In this document: positions 17,143-26,495 of the stretch, one piece after another
Numbering within the stretch: the stretch's first letter is position 1
Layout of the letters: each line of letters starts with the position of its first letter
Origin: CALCNS01 sp937897315
GTDB lineage: Bacteria > Bacillota > JAAYKD01
DNA length: 64,000 bases
Direction: 5' to 3'
NCBI GenBank assembly: GCA_036744005.1
Contig: DAINOJ010000002.1
Span: 124,001-188,000 of the forward strand
Notes under the pieces: generated by a model
Seen by the model: the letters and a program-made list of their open reading frames with translations, nothing else
Told to the model about the DNA's origin: nothing
Databases searched by the model: none
Position numbers and translations under genes: made by a program

Positions 17143-17180
17143 TGGAGCGGAAAAGGCTCTGCCAACTGAGCTATTTCCGC
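17143..17180 (-). pseudogene. Collapsed tRNA-Gly remnant in the tig leader
   Basis: The minus strand reads the first 26 bases of a bacterial tRNA, GCGGAAATAGCTCAGTTGG then CAGAGCC, joined directly to TTTTCCGCTCCA. The 7-bp acceptor stem (GCGGAAA/TTTCCGC), the discriminator T and CCA, and the D arm are kept; the anticodon arm, variable loop and T arm (about 37 bases) are missing. The ends match what I know of tRNA-Gly. A promoter lies just upstream and TTTTTTG follows the CCA, so the element may now act as a stem in the 5' leader of tig. It cannot be a working tRNA. Confidence 0.75.
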
Positions 17181-17191
17181 AACTCCTCCTT

Positions 17192-17219
17192 ATTATATCA
17201 AATGATGTTGGAAATGCAA
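17192..17219 (-). promoter_or_regulatory. Promoter for the tRNA remnant and tig-clpX
   Basis: On the minus strand TTGCAT (17214-17219), 16 bases, perfect TATAAT (17192-17197). The remnant starts about 11 bases after the -10, a distance usual for tRNA genes. No other promoter is seen before tig. Confidence 0.7.
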
Positions 17220-17282
17220 GGATGTTGATTCGCTTTTTTTTAATAAAAAGTTGCGGAAAATCGAATAAAGATGAATACTCTT

Positions 17283-19256
17283 CTACATTGTCGTTCGTAG
17301 TTCCATCAATACATCCCGAATACGTGCGGCTTCTTCAAACTCGAGTGCTTTCGCTGCTGCCTTCATTTCACGTTCTAATCGAGCCATCAGCTCTTGTAAT
17401 TCACGTTTGCCCATCTTCTTAATGCTCTCTTTACTTAAGCCTTGACCACTGTCGCTTCGGTCGATACCATCGATAACCGAGCGAACGTCTTTGCGAATGG
17501 TCACCGGAGTGATACCATGACGAAGGTTATATTCCATTTGTAACTTCCTACGTCGATTGGTTTCATCCATGGCTTTTTGCATCGAATCGGTTACTTTATC
17601 GGCATAAAGGAAGACTGTGCCGTTGACATTTCGTGCTGCTCTGCCTATGGTTTGTATGAGAGAGCGCTCAGACCTTAAAAAGCCCTCTTTGTCGGCATCC
17701 AGTATGGCTACCAAAGATACTTCCGGTAAATCTAAGCCCTCGCGCAATAAGTTAATTCCAACAAGCACATGAAAAACACCCAATCGCAGGTCCCGGATAA
17801 TCTCCATACGTTCCAGAGCATCAATGTCGTGATGCAAGTAGCGGACTTTCACTCCCAGTTGTCCCAAGTACTCCGTAAGGTTCTCCGCCATTTTCTTCGT
17901 AAGGGTGGTGATTAAGACACGCTCGTCCACCGCAGTACGTTTTTTGATTTCAGTCAACAAATCATCAATTTGCCCCTTTGTTGGTTTCAGTTGTAAGACG
18001 GGGTCGATAAGACCGGTAGGTCTGATAATCATCTCAACGGTTTGCTGACTGTGTAGTGCTTCATAGGGTCCCGGGGTTGCTGAAACATACACAACTTGGT
18101 TGATACGAGCTTCAAATTCCTCAAAAGTTAATGGACGGTTGTCAAAAGCAGATGGCAGGCGGAATCCATATTCGATGAGTTTCTCTTTACGAGCACGGTC
18201 TCCGGCATACATACCCCGGACTTGAGGAATACTCACATGCGACTCATCCACCATGAGTAAGAAATCATCCGGAAAGTAATCCAACAGTACATCCGGAGCA
18301 CTCCCGGGCATTCTGCCAGATAACGGTCTGGAATAGTTCTCGATGCCGCTACAGAAACCCATTTCCATGAGCATCTCCAAGTCGTATTCGGTACGTTGCT
18401 TAATTCGTTGAGCTTCTACCAATAAGTCATTCGCTTTGAACCAAGCTACTCGCTCTTCCATTTCTGCTTCAATCTCTGCTAGTGCTCTTTTTACATTTTC
18501 CTCGGAAGTAACATAATGGCTAGCAGGAAAGATATCTATTTCATTGGGGTTTTCGATGATTTCGCCCGTGATGATGTTGATGTGGGAAATTCTTTCGACT
18601 TCGTCTCCAAACATTTCGATACGATATGCAAATTCCGAGGTATTGGCCGGAATGACTTCTAGGGTATCCCCTCGAACCCGGAATCTGCCACGCTGGAAAT
18701 CCATTTCATTTCGTTGATACTGTATCGCCACCAAGCGGCGCAGTATATCGTCACGTCGTATCGTTTGTCCAACTTCCAAATGTAAATGAAGGTTGAGATA
18801 TTCAGCAGGCGAACCAAGTCCATAAATGCAGGAAACAGATGCAACAATAATAACATCCCGCCTTGACAATAATGCAGTGGTCGCAGCATGACGTAGTTTA
18901 TCGATTTCTTCGTTTATTGAACTATCTTTTTCTATATAGGTATCGGTCTGAGGGATGTACGCTTCCGGTTGATAATAGTCATAATAGGATACAAAGTATT
19001 CAACCGCATTGTTAGGAAAGAATTCTTTGAATTCGCTACACAATTGAGCAGCTAGAATTTTATTGTGAGCAAGTACTAATGTAGGCTTTTGGGTGCGTGC
19101 GATAACATTAGCCATGGCGAAAGTTTTCCCTGAGCCGGTAACACCCAAAAGCGTTTGCCCTTTGTTTCCTTCTTCTATGCCCTTTACCAATTGGTCGATG
19201 GCTTTTGGTTGATCACCAGTGGGCTGATAGGGTGCATGGAGTTCAAATAAGGCCAT
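17283..19256 (-). CDS. uvrB: UvrB, excinuclease ABC subunit B
   Basis: UvrB verifies DNA damage handed over by UvrA and recruits UvrC in nucleotide excision repair. All landmarks of the 657-residue protein are present: the start FELHAPYQPTGDQPKAI, Walker A LLGVTGSGKTFAMANVI (residues 37-53), the beta-hairpin region YYDYYQPEAYIPQTDTYIEK (92-111), LVMVDESHV-type motif as LLMVDESHVSIPQVRG, helicase motif VI QTIGRAARN, and the C-terminal UVR domain (LEFEEAARIRDVLMELR) that binds UvrC. No uvrA or uvrC is in the window. The ribosome site GAAGGATGG lies about 10 bases before the ATG. It follows ctpA by 28 bases. Confidence 0.97.
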   Translation of the reverse strand: MALFELHAPYQPTGDQPKAIDQLVKGIEEGNKGQTLLGVTGSGKTFAMANVIARTQKPTLVLAHNKILAAQLCSEFKEFFPNNAVEYFVSYYDYYQPEAYIPQTDTYIEKDSSINEEIDKLRHAATTALLSRRDVIIVASVSCIYGLGSPAEYLNLHLHLEVGQTIRRDDILRRLVAIQYQRNEMDFQRGRFRVRGDTLEVIPANTSEFAYRIEMFGDEVERISHINIITGEIIENPNEIDIFPASHYVTSEENVKRALAEIEAEMEERVAWFKANDLLVEAQRIKQRTEYDLEMLMEMGFCSGIENYSRPLSGRMPGSAPDVLLDYFPDDFLLMVDESHVSIPQVRGMYAGDRARKEKLIEYGFRLPSAFDNRPLTFEEFEARINQVVYVSATPGPYEALHSQQTVEMIIRPTGLIDPVLQLKPTKGQIDDLLTEIKKRTAVDERVLITTLTKKMAENLTEYLGQLGVKVRYLHHDIDALERMEIIRDLRLGVFHVLVGINLLREGLDLPEVSLVAILDADKEGFLRSERSLIQTIGRAARNVNGTVFLYADKVTDSMQKAMDETNRRRKLQMEYNLRHGITPVTIRKDVRSVIDGIDRSDSGQGLSKESIKKMGKRELQELMARLEREMKAAAKALEFEEAARIRDVLMELRTTM

Positions 19257-19284
19257 ATCTGATGAACCATCCTTCCCTCTAGAT

Positions 19285-20760
19285 TTATTTCTCGAGGATT
19301 CCCTTTAATTCTGCGAAAGCGGCTTCCCACTGTACATCGGTTTCGGTGAGTGGTAAAGCATAGCAATCGGCATTGAGTTGTTGTACTGTTTCCAGATTTA
19401 GTTGCCCGGTTACTTCTAACCCTATGGCTTTTTGGTATGCTCCTAATGCTAATTGTGTGATCGGACCGAAACCTTCCTCCGTTACCGGATACCCTAGGGC
19501 GGTCAATTTTGCTTGTAATAAGTGGGTGTCGTTGGTCTTCATTTTTTCGGATTCAATAACGCCCAAAGGGAAACTAACATCCACAATGAAGAGATTGGGG
19601 GTTAATCCTACTCCTGCGACCCAGTGACCATTTCGGGTGTACCAATTACTGGTAGTGAAGGTTAAACCCGAACCGTTTGTCAAGGCGCTGGAACTTTGTC
19701 CCACCCCTTTGCCATAGGTCGATACACCGACGATGGGGTCACCACTGTCTTGCAAAGCCCCCGCCAACACTTCGGAAGCACTTGCGCTGTATTGATTGAC
19801 TAAGACTACAACCGGGAAACCACGATCTTTTAATGTAGAAAATTCTTCGTTGGTATATCCGTTGGCATAGGTAATGGAGAAAATCTTCCCTTCCGGAACC
19901 AACAATTTTGCTGTTTCCACCACTCCGGTATGTGTGCCTCCTCCATTGCTTCGCAAATCAAGGAGGAGTCCTTTTAAGCCCTGTTCTCTGAACTCTTTCA
20001 AAAATGTTTCTACTTGCTTTCCTGTTTGATCGTTAAATGAAGAGATTTTGATGGTTGCTATTCCATCTTCATCCATCTCTCCGGTAACCGTTATGGTTTC
20101 GACCAATGCACGTGTTATGCTAACGTCGAAGTCCTCTTTCTGACCCGGACGACGAATGGTTAATACCACATCGGTACCTACTTCTCCACGCACCAACACG
20201 ATACCGTCTTGAGTAGACCAACCAATCACATCTGTGCCATCGACGGCTAAGATTTGGTCTCCTGTCTGCAACCCCGCTTTTTTGGCGGGTGAATTCTCAT
20301 AGGGTTGTACAATGGTAATGTAGCCACCACTGGTAATGACAGAAGCTCCAATACCGGAATAGAATCCACTTCGATCGTCCATTTTTATCGAGAAGTCATC
20401 TGCTTCGTAATAAGAGGCATAGTCGTCTCCCAAGGTTTCCAACATACCCGCAATAGCTGCGTCTACCAAGTTACCCTTCTCGGGTTTTAAGGTGGAGTTA
20501 ACCGTCAAATACTGATATGCCTCCAGGAGAGAGTACAATTCTTGATCTTGTTGAATCAACTCCATGAGAATGGTGGTGTGATCTCCTTCAGCTCCAACAG
20601 GAGTTTGAACGAGCTGGGTTCTCCTCCATAACTGATAACCGTTAAAAACGAGGGCTGCCGATACCAACAAGCAACCCAGAAGAAACAGCCAATGAGACTC
20701 CCCTAATTTTTTACGCATGGGTTCTGTGGACTCTGTCCCTTTTATTTCATCTTCGTTCAT
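19285..20760 (-). CDS. C-terminal processing peptidase (S41, CtpA/B-like) with peptidoglycan-binding domain
   Basis: A membrane-anchored serine protease of 491 residues that trims proteins outside the cell membrane. In order: a cytoplasmic N-terminus, one transmembrane segment (about 24-43), a PDZ domain (about 130-205, with GIGASVI and GLQTGDQILAVDG), the S41 catalytic domain with Ser in YSASASEVLAGAL and Lys in STYGKGVGQ, and a C-terminal PG_binding_1 domain (about 410-465). AAAGGAG is 6 bases before the ATG. It sits directly after the M23 peptidase and ftsEX, matching the order ftsE-ftsX-envC-ctpA common in Bacillota, and probably acts on cell-wall hydrolases (inference). Confidence 0.92.
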   Translation of the reverse strand: MNEDEIKGTESTEPMRKKLGESHWLFLLGCLLVSAALVFNGYQLWRRTQLVQTPVGAEGDHTTILMELIQQDQELYSLLEAYQYLTVNSTLKPEKGNLVDAAIAGMLETLGDDYASYYEADDFSIKMDDRSGFYSGIGASVITSGGYITIVQPYENSPAKKAGLQTGDQILAVDGTDVIGWSTQDGIVLVRGEVGTDVVLTIRRPGQKEDFDVSITRALVETITVTGEMDEDGIATIKISSFNDQTGKQVETFLKEFREQGLKGLLLDLRSNGGGTHTGVVETAKLLVPEGKIFSITYANGYTNEEFSTLKDRGFPVVVLVNQYSASASEVLAGALQDSGDPIVGVSTYGKGVGQSSSALTNGSGLTFTTSNWYTRNGHWVAGVGLTPNLFIVDVSFPLGVIESEKMKTNDTHLLQAKLTALGYPVTEEGFGPITQLALGAYQKAIGLEVTGQLNLETVQQLNADCYALPLTETDVQWEAAFAELKGILEK

Positions 20761-20784
20761 AGTGAACTCCTTTAACAGGGGGGA

Positions 20785-21927
20785 TTACCACCCAATATAT
20801 TCACGGGGATTGACCCGTTCTCCATTAACGCGAAACTCAATGTGTAAATGCGGTCCGGTGCTCCAACCGGTTGAGCCAACCGAAGCAATGATATCTCCCC
20901 GGTCTACTACATCCCAAACCTCCACATAAAGTTCTGAACAATGCCCATATAGTGTTACGATCCCATTGCCATGATCAATCATGACTAGATTTCCATAACC
21001 ACCCGAATTCCACCCGGCATAAATCACTGTACCGGCATCCACAGCCTTGATATCCGCTCCATAATACCCTGCGATATCGAGTCCACCATGAAAATTGGTG
21101 TTATACCCACCAAATGGATCATCACGCCACCCATATTCATCCGTAGTATAATGAGTGCTCGGAACGGGCCAAACATAAATTCCCGTACCGTAACTAGGAC
21201 CTTGGTTTTGCTTTTGCAAATCGCGTATCGTCGCTTCCAATGCCACCGCTTGGCGCTCAAACTCGTCGTAAGCACGTTGCCAAGATTCTTTCTGACTGAG
21301 AATATTATTCATTAACTGACTTCGTTCTTCTCTTTTTGAAGACAATTCATCCTCACGTACTTGAGCTTGGTATTCCAAAGAACCCAAATACGCCAAGTTG
21401 TTTTCCAACTGCAAATTTGCAGCCTCTAGTTCCGATTTCAGTTTTCGTTGTTGCTCCAAAATCTCAATATCTTTTTGGAACAACTGGGTAATTTGCTCAA
21501 ACTGGGTAAGAAACTCGCTAAAGGATGAACTACCGAAGAAAACCTCCAAGTAACTAATACTCCCGTTTTCATATAGCGAGCGCAAGCGTTGTTTGGAAAC
21601 CTGATCTTGAGCATGAATGAGCTGGTTCAACTCATCTAACTGGATATTGCCGGCAGCAATATTCTGCATAGCAACATCCTTTTGCCCAGCTAAATAATTA
21701 AGTTCGTTTTCGGTCCAATCCAATTCCCAATCCACCACCGACAACTCATAGAGGATGCTGTCGGTTTGATGTTCCGCCCAGATAATTTTACCGTATAGGT
21801 CCTGCTTTTGTGCATTGGCAGCATCGAGCGCGGATTTATAATCATCTATCTCATCTGCAATGACCCACGGGTGCATCACAATCAAGCTGCACACAACCAA
21901 CCATGCAACCCAGCGATTGTTTCTCAT
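20785..21927 (-). CDS. M23 (LytM) peptidase with coiled coil, EnvC-like FtsEX partner
   Basis: A secreted murein hydrolase or activator of 380 residues. Signal peptide 1-24 (VAWLVVCSLIVMHPWVIA), a long coiled coil (about 28-245) and a C-terminal LytM domain (270-380). The zinc residues are all present: HGGLDIA (H and D) and HLHIEF (HxH), so unlike E. coli EnvC it is probably active. The coiled coil and position right after ftsEX suggest that FtsX controls it across the membrane, as shown for PcsB and CwlO-type proteins. GGTGAG is 3 bases before the ATG. Confidence 0.9.
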   Translation of the reverse strand: MRNNRWVAWLVVCSLIVMHPWVIADEIDDYKSALDAANAQKQDLYGKIIWAEHQTDSILYELSVVDWELDWTENELNYLAGQKDVAMQNIAAGNIQLDELNQLIHAQDQVSKQRLRSLYENGSISYLEVFFGSSSFSEFLTQFEQITQLFQKDIEILEQQRKLKSELEAANLQLENNLAYLGSLEYQAQVREDELSSKREERSQLMNNILSQKESWQRAYDEFERQAVALEATIRDLQKQNQGPSYGTGIYVWPVPSTHYTTDEYGWRDDPFGGYNTNFHGGLDIAGYYGADIKAVDAGTVIYAGWNSGGYGNLVMIDHGNGIVTLYGHCSELYVEVWDVVDRGDIIASVGSTGWSTGPHLHIEFRVNGERVNPREYIGW

Positions 21928-21939
21928 GTTCTCACCATC

Positions 21940-22827
21940 CTACACATTCAAGTATCGACCCAATGACATCATACTTCCAAAAAAGCCAATGGCAATACCG
22001 CCTAAGACAAGATTCCGAATTAACTGGATTAGGTACGGAGTAATCGGTAAAAGCGGAAGAAATGGAATCTCTACAGCAACATAATTGTGCAGGTTGAAAT
22101 AGATGAGAAACAAAACTCCACCTGCAACCAACGCACCAAGAATGCCCAATAACATGCCTTGTAAGAGAAACGGCCAACGAATGAACCAATCGGACGCTCC
22201 CACAAACTTCATGATTTGTATTTCTTGTCTTCGAGCATACACGGTCAACCGAATTGTATTCATCAAAACAAATAGGGTAGCAACCGATAAACCTGCTACC
22301 AGTAAGACCATACCGATGCGCAATGCTTGGGTCATACGAATTAATTTTTCGACCTCTTCTCGACCATAACTCACGTCTGCAATACCCTCGAGCTTTTGAA
22401 GGCGTTCTGCAATACCGACGACTTGCTCCCCTGAAGAAGAAAATACTTCAAAGGAGTGGCGCAAAGGATTATCCTTTTCATAACCAGCCAGCAGATCTTT
22501 TCGGCTTCCCAATCGTTCTCCTAAACGCTGTAAAGCCTCGGTATTGGAAATAAATTGAACCGATTTTACGCCTGGAAGCTGTGAGATTTCTTGAGTTAAG
22601 CCGGCTATACGCTCTTCGCTGGTTTGGTCCGATACATAAGCGGTAATTTCCAGTTTCCCTTCTACATCCTTCGCCATGTAATCCAAATTGGCTGTAACGA
22701 GGAGAAAGAATCCCAGAATAATAAACATCACTAAAGTGATTCCTACAGAAGCAAACATCATTGCTCCGTTTTGGCGCATATCGTGGATTGCTTCCTTGAA
22801 GTAATAAGCGATGGTGTGGGGTCTCAA
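21940..22827 (-). CDS. ftsX: FtsX, cell-division ABC transporter membrane subunit
   Basis: FtsX forms with FtsE a non-transporting ABC complex that activates peptidoglycan hydrolases. The 295-residue protein shows four membrane segments (about 22-43, 172-195, 220-243, 262-285) and the large extracellular loop between the first two (50-165), where it binds its hydrolase partner. The conserved VKFVGASDWFIRWPFLLQG precedes the third segment. The start is TTG 22827, overlapping the ftsE stop by 4 bases (TTGA), so translation is coupled. Confidence 0.94.
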   Translation of the reverse strand: MRPHTIAYYFKEAIHDMRQNGAMMFASVGITLVMFIILGFFLLVTANLDYMAKDVEGKLEITAYVSDQTSEERIAGLTQEISQLPGVKSVQFISNTEALQRLGERLGSRKDLLAGYEKDNPLRHSFEVFSSSGEQVVGIAERLQKLEGIADVSYGREEVEKLIRMTQALRIGMVLLVAGLSVATLFVLMNTIRLTVYARRQEIQIMKFVGASDWFIRWPFLLQGMLLGILGALVAGGVLFLIYFNLHNYVAVEIPFLPLLPITPYLIQLIRNLVLGGIAIGFFGSMMSLGRYLNV

Positions 22828-23504
22828 TTTAGGTAACCCCCTTCCATACGGTCGCGAACTTTTTTGCCATTTTCAATCACGATGACTCTGTGTTTCATGC
22901 GATTGACCATCTCACTGTCGTGGGTCGCCATAATGATTGTCATCCCGCGCTCATTGACTAAGCTTAATAAGCGCATGATTTCCCAGGAGGTCGCAGGGTC
23001 TAGATTTCCTGTTGGTTCATCGCAGATTAAAATTCCAGGATCATTGGCTAGTGCTCTAGCTAAAGCAACACGCTGTTGCTCACCACCGGAAAGTTGATTC
23101 GGATAAGACTCATGACGATCTTTTAACCCAACTAGTTCCAACAGCAATGGAACACGATCTCGTATCGCAGTCCCGGATGCCTCTACCACTTGCATGGCAA
23201 AGGCAACATTTTCATACACGGTCTTTTGAGGGAGCAGGCGAAAATCTTGAAAAACCACGCCTAGACGGCGGCGCAAAGCAGCAACCCGACTACGACGCAA
23301 TCGATTCACTACTTGATTCTCGATGATAATTTGACCGGACGTTGGCTTTTCCTCAGCAGTCAACAATCGCAAAATGGTAGATTTTCCTGCCCCGCTTGGC
23401 CCTACCAAGTAAACGAATTCTCCCCGTTCTATGGTGAACGATACATTATCCAGAGCACACACTTGGTTTTTATACGTCTTACTGACGGAATCAAAGGTTA
23501 GCAT
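22824..23504 (-). CDS. ftsE: FtsE, cell-division ABC transporter ATPase
   Basis: The cytosolic ATPase partner of FtsX. The 226-residue protein has Walker A GPSGAGKST (near 36), the Q-loop in VVFQDFRLLPQKTVYENV typical of FtsE, signature LSGGEQQR (near 136), Walker B ILICDEPTGNLDP and switch His in MATHD. ATG 23504 follows AGGAGGAG at 3 bases; a 10-residue extension to 23534 has no site. First gene of ftsE-ftsX-M23-ctpA-uvrB; no convincing promoter hexamers were found upstream (23505-23600). Confidence 0.95.
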   Translation of the reverse strand: MLTFDSVSKTYKNQVCALDNVSFTIERGEFVYLVGPSGAGKSTILRLLTAEEKPTSGQIIIENQVVNRLRRSRVAALRRRLGVVFQDFRLLPQKTVYENVAFAMQVVEASGTAIRDRVPLLLELVGLKDRHESYPNQLSGGEQQRVALARALANDPGILICDEPTGNLDPATSWEIMRLLSLVNERGMTIIMATHDSEMVNRMKHRVIVIENGKKVRDRMEGGYLN

Positions 23505-23620
23505 AGACTCCTCCTGTAGATTATTACAGTTCATTTAACATAAAAATCTTCGACAAGTAGCTACTCATATCCTTTTCTTGGCATCCGTTCACAAAAATAT
23601 CAAAATTTCATTTTTTCCTG

Positions 23621-23649
23621 TTGTGAAAAACCTCGATTCAAGGTAAAAT
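23621..23649 (+). promoter_or_regulatory. Promoter of rnj
   Basis: TTGTGA (23621-23626), 17 bases, TAAAAT (23644-23649), 36 bases before the ATG. Confidence 0.65.
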
Positions 23650-23685
23650 GAAAAGAGAATACTTTTAAGGGAAGAAGGAGGAATT

Positions 23686-25356
23686 ATGGCAAAGAAACAG
23701 AACAAACTTCAGTTGATTCCCTTGGGGGGAGTCAGCGAAATCGGAAAGAATATGTCCGTTTTGCGTTTTGGGCAGGAAATTATGATTATCGACGCGGGAT
23801 TAAAATTCCCAGGGGATGATATGCCGGGAATTGACTACATTATCCCGAATTTTTCGTATCTTTTGGACCACAAAGACTTAATCAAAGGGCTTTGTTTAAC
23901 GCATGGGCACGAAGATCATATCGGAGCGGTTGCCTATCTGTTAAAAGAAATACAGATACCGATTTATGGCTCAGGTTTGACTTTGGGCTTATTAAGCAAC
24001 AAATTGAAAGAACACAAAGTTACCGCAGAGACCCACACCATACAAAATGGGGACATCATACAATTAGGCCGGTCGTTTAAGATTGAGTTTATTCAAAACA
24101 ACCACTCCATACCGGACAGTTTCTCATTAGCGATTCGCACTCCAGCAGGGGTTGTCATACATACCGGTGACTTTAAGATAGATCAAACTCCAGTAAGTGG
24201 TCCAACCATCAACATGCAGAAGTTAGCCGCTTATGGAACAGAAGGCGTTATGGCTTTGATGATTGATTCAACCAATGCAGAACGAGAAGGGTATACAAAA
24301 TCCGAACGCATCGTTGGACGCACTTTTGAAGAAATGTTGCGCACCCACACAGAGAGTCGTATTTTTGTTGCTACCTTTGCTTCGAACATTCATCGTATAC
24401 AGCAAGTCTTTGATGTTGCCGAAAAATTTGGTCGAAAAGTTTCGGCAGTCGGACGTAGTATGATCAATAATATTGAAATCGCTGCTCGTCTAGGTTATTT
24501 AAAATTCATCGACAAAAACTACATCCCCATTGAGAATATTGGTGGCTATAAAGACAACGAACTCTTAATCATCTCCACCGGGTCACAAGGTGAACCATTG
24601 GCAGGACTGACACGCATGGCAATGCAAAGTCATCAGAAGGTGAACATTCGTGACGGCGATGTCGTCATCATGTCCTCCTCACCCATCCCGGGGAATGAAC
24701 GTTTAGTCAATCGAGTCATCGATGGGCTATACCGTTGCGGAGCAAAAGTCTATCATCAAGGAATTGCCGATGTACATGTATCGGGGCATGGCAGCCGTGA
24801 AGAAATCAAACTTATGCTGAATTTGATTCAACCAAAATATGTAATCCCCTTCCATGGAGAGTATCGTCATCAAGCAAGTATGACCCGGTTAGCAGAAGAT
24901 ATGGGTATCACCCGTGATCGTAGTTATTTAGCCGAAATCGGTGACGTAATTGAGATTTCTTCAGAAGGGTTAAGAAAAGTCGGCACTGTCAATGCCGGTC
25001 CTGTTTATGTAGATGGCATAGGGATTGGCGATGTTGGGAGTGCGGTGTTACGAGACCGCTTACAACTCAGTATGGATGGCACCTTAACTGTGGTTATGGC
25101 GATGGACAAAGCCCACAAGAACATTATGAGTGGCCCAGAAATTCTTACGCGTGGTTTCATCTATGTAAAAGAATCGGAAGAATTAATTCGCGACATCAGA
25201 CAGTTAACAAAAGGAATTGTGGCAGAGCAAATGCAAATGGGGAACCTTCAATTGCCCCAAATAACAACCGCTTTGCGTGACGCATTAAGTGGCTATATTT
25301 TTGAGAAAACGGAACGCAATCCAGTTATTTTGCCCATTATCATGGAAGTATTCTAA
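23686..25356 (+). CDS. rnj: Ribonuclease J
   Basis: RNase J is a zinc-dependent 5'-3' exonuclease and endonuclease central to mRNA decay and rRNA maturation in Bacillota. The 556-residue protein has the metallo-beta-lactamase core with LTHGHEDHIG (H73-x-H75-x-D77-H78), the beta-CASP domain (about 205-360, with IFVATFASNIHR), the return of the lactamase motif in HVSGHGSREE and PFHGEYRH, and the C-terminal domain. The start has GAAGGAGG 6 bases upstream. Single-gene unit with its own promoter and a strong shared terminator. Confidence 0.96.
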   Translation: MAKKQNKLQLIPLGGVSEIGKNMSVLRFGQEIMIIDAGLKFPGDDMPGIDYIIPNFSYLLDHKDLIKGLCLTHGHEDHIGAVAYLLKEIQIPIYGSGLTLGLLSNKLKEHKVTAETHTIQNGDIIQLGRSFKIEFIQNNHSIPDSFSLAIRTPAGVVIHTGDFKIDQTPVSGPTINMQKLAAYGTEGVMALMIDSTNAEREGYTKSERIVGRTFEEMLRTHTESRIFVATFASNIHRIQQVFDVAEKFGRKVSAVGRSMINNIEIAARLGYLKFIDKNYIPIENIGGYKDNELLIISTGSQGEPLAGLTRMAMQSHQKVNIRDGDVVIMSSSPIPGNERLVNRVIDGLYRCGAKVYHQGIADVHVSGHGSREEIKLMLNLIQPKYVIPFHGEYRHQASMTRLAEDMGITRDRSYLAEIGDVIEISSEGLRKVGTVNAGPVYVDGIGIGDVGSAVLRDRLQLSMDGTLTVVMAMDKAHKNIMSGPEILTRGFIYVKESEELIRDIRQLTKGIVAEQMQMGNLQLPQITTALRDALSGYIFEKTERNPVILPIIMEVF

Positions 25357-25402
25357 AAAAAAGACGGGCTTCATCCGAATAGGATGAAGCCCGTCTTTTT
25401 TT
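25355..25402. terminator. Strong bidirectional terminator between rnj and mreB
   Basis: GACGGGCTTCATCC pairs perfectly with GGATGAAGCCCGTC around a 5-base loop, with an A run before and a T run of 8 after, so it can end transcription from both sides. Confidence 0.95.
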
Positions 25403-25403
25403 G

Positions 25404-26423
25404 TTATCGCTTGCGGCTGTTGATTAAGTTTTTCTCCAAGAAATTCAAAGAATCTAACGCGATGCATGTACCTAAGCCTACACATTCAATAGGGTTCTCG
25501 GCAACATAAGTATGAATCCCTGTTTCTTGAGTCATTAGTTTATCAAGACCGTCAATGAGGGCTCCTCCCCCAGTCATGATAATGCCTCGATCCATAATAT
25601 CAGCGGCTAGTTCTGGCGGAGTGCGTTCTAACACTGTTTTCACCAAACTGACAATACTGTCTATAGGTTCTTGCATCGCAGTCATAGCTTGGTGTGAAGT
25701 AATGGTCACATTTTTTGGCAACCCGGTGACTAAATCACGGCCCCGTACTTCCAAGTACACTTCCCTCGAACCTGGGAAAGCGGTTCCAGCCTGTATTTTT
25801 ATATCTTCTGCGGTTCGTTCCCCAATGAGTAAACGATATTCGTTCCGCATAAAACGGATAATCGATTCATCCAGTTTGTCGCCAGCGATGCGTGCAGCTT
25901 CCGAAACGACAATTCCCCCTAAGGAGATGACGGCCACATCCGTCGTGCCACCGCCAATATCGACTACAATCGATCCATTGGGTTTAGCAACATCAATTCC
26001 TGCTCCTAATGCGGCAGCCAAAGGTTCTTCGATGAGGAATGTCTGTCTCGCACCTGCTTCACTCGCTGCTTCCAAAACGGCACGCTGCTCTACTGTTGTA
26101 ATGCCGGAGGGTACACCTATCATTAATCGAGGGCCGAAAAAGCGACTCTTACCACATACTTTACGGATAAATGCTTGTAACATTTGCTGGGTCACATCAT
26201 AATCGGCAATGACGCCTTCACGCATAGGGCGAACCGCGATAATATTCCCCGGGGTTCTTCCAATCATTTGGCGTGCTTCTTCACCGATGGCCAAAGGTTT
26301 TCCGGTATCGCGGTCTACCGCAACTACCGAAGGTTCATTGAGTACTATACCTCTATTCTTAATGGAAACCAATACACTGGCGGTTCCCAAATCTATCCCA
26401 ACATCCATTCCAAAACCAAACAT
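25404..26423 (-). CDS. mreB: MreB-type rod-shape determining protein
   Basis: A bacterial actin that organises lateral cell-wall synthesis. The 339-residue protein starts MFGFGMDVGIDLGTASVLV (phosphate 1 motif), and has VDIGGGTTDVAVISLGG (phosphate 2) and TGGGALIDGLDKLM (adenosine motif). The short hydrophobic start fits a membrane-binding N-terminus. It stands alone without mreC or mreD, at the end of lysS-Nudix-mreB, so it may be an Mbl or MreBH-type paralogue; the paralogue type cannot be fixed from sequence alone. GGGAGGG lies 6 bases before the ATG. Confidence 0.94.
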   Translation of the reverse strand: MFGFGMDVGIDLGTASVLVSIKNRGIVLNEPSVVAVDRDTGKPLAIGEEARQMIGRTPGNIIAVRPMREGVIADYDVTQQMLQAFIRKVCGKSRFFGPRLMIGVPSGITTVEQRAVLEAASEAGARQTFLIEEPLAAALGAGIDVAKPNGSIVVDIGGGTTDVAVISLGGIVVSEAARIAGDKLDESIIRFMRNEYRLLIGERTAEDIKIQAGTAFPGSREVYLEVRGRDLVTGLPKNVTITSHQAMTAMQEPIDSIVSLVKTVLERTPPELAADIMDRGIIMTGGGALIDGLDKLMTQETGIHTYVAENPIECVGLGTCIALDSLNFLEKNLINSRKR

Positions 26424-26495
26424 GGTGTTCCCTCCCCCACTTTTACCGACTTCATTCTATCGGCGACACTTTATTCATTTCAAGATACTGGATGA

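Noticed and set aside
17143..17180. Functional tRNA or a T-box element
   Set aside because: The anticodon and T arms are missing, so it cannot act as tRNA; no T-box sequence or specifier loop is present.
25555..26202. Open frame of 215 residues on the plus strand opposite mreB
   Set aside because: Its composition follows the mreB codons on the other strand and it has no ribosome site; mreB is unmistakable.
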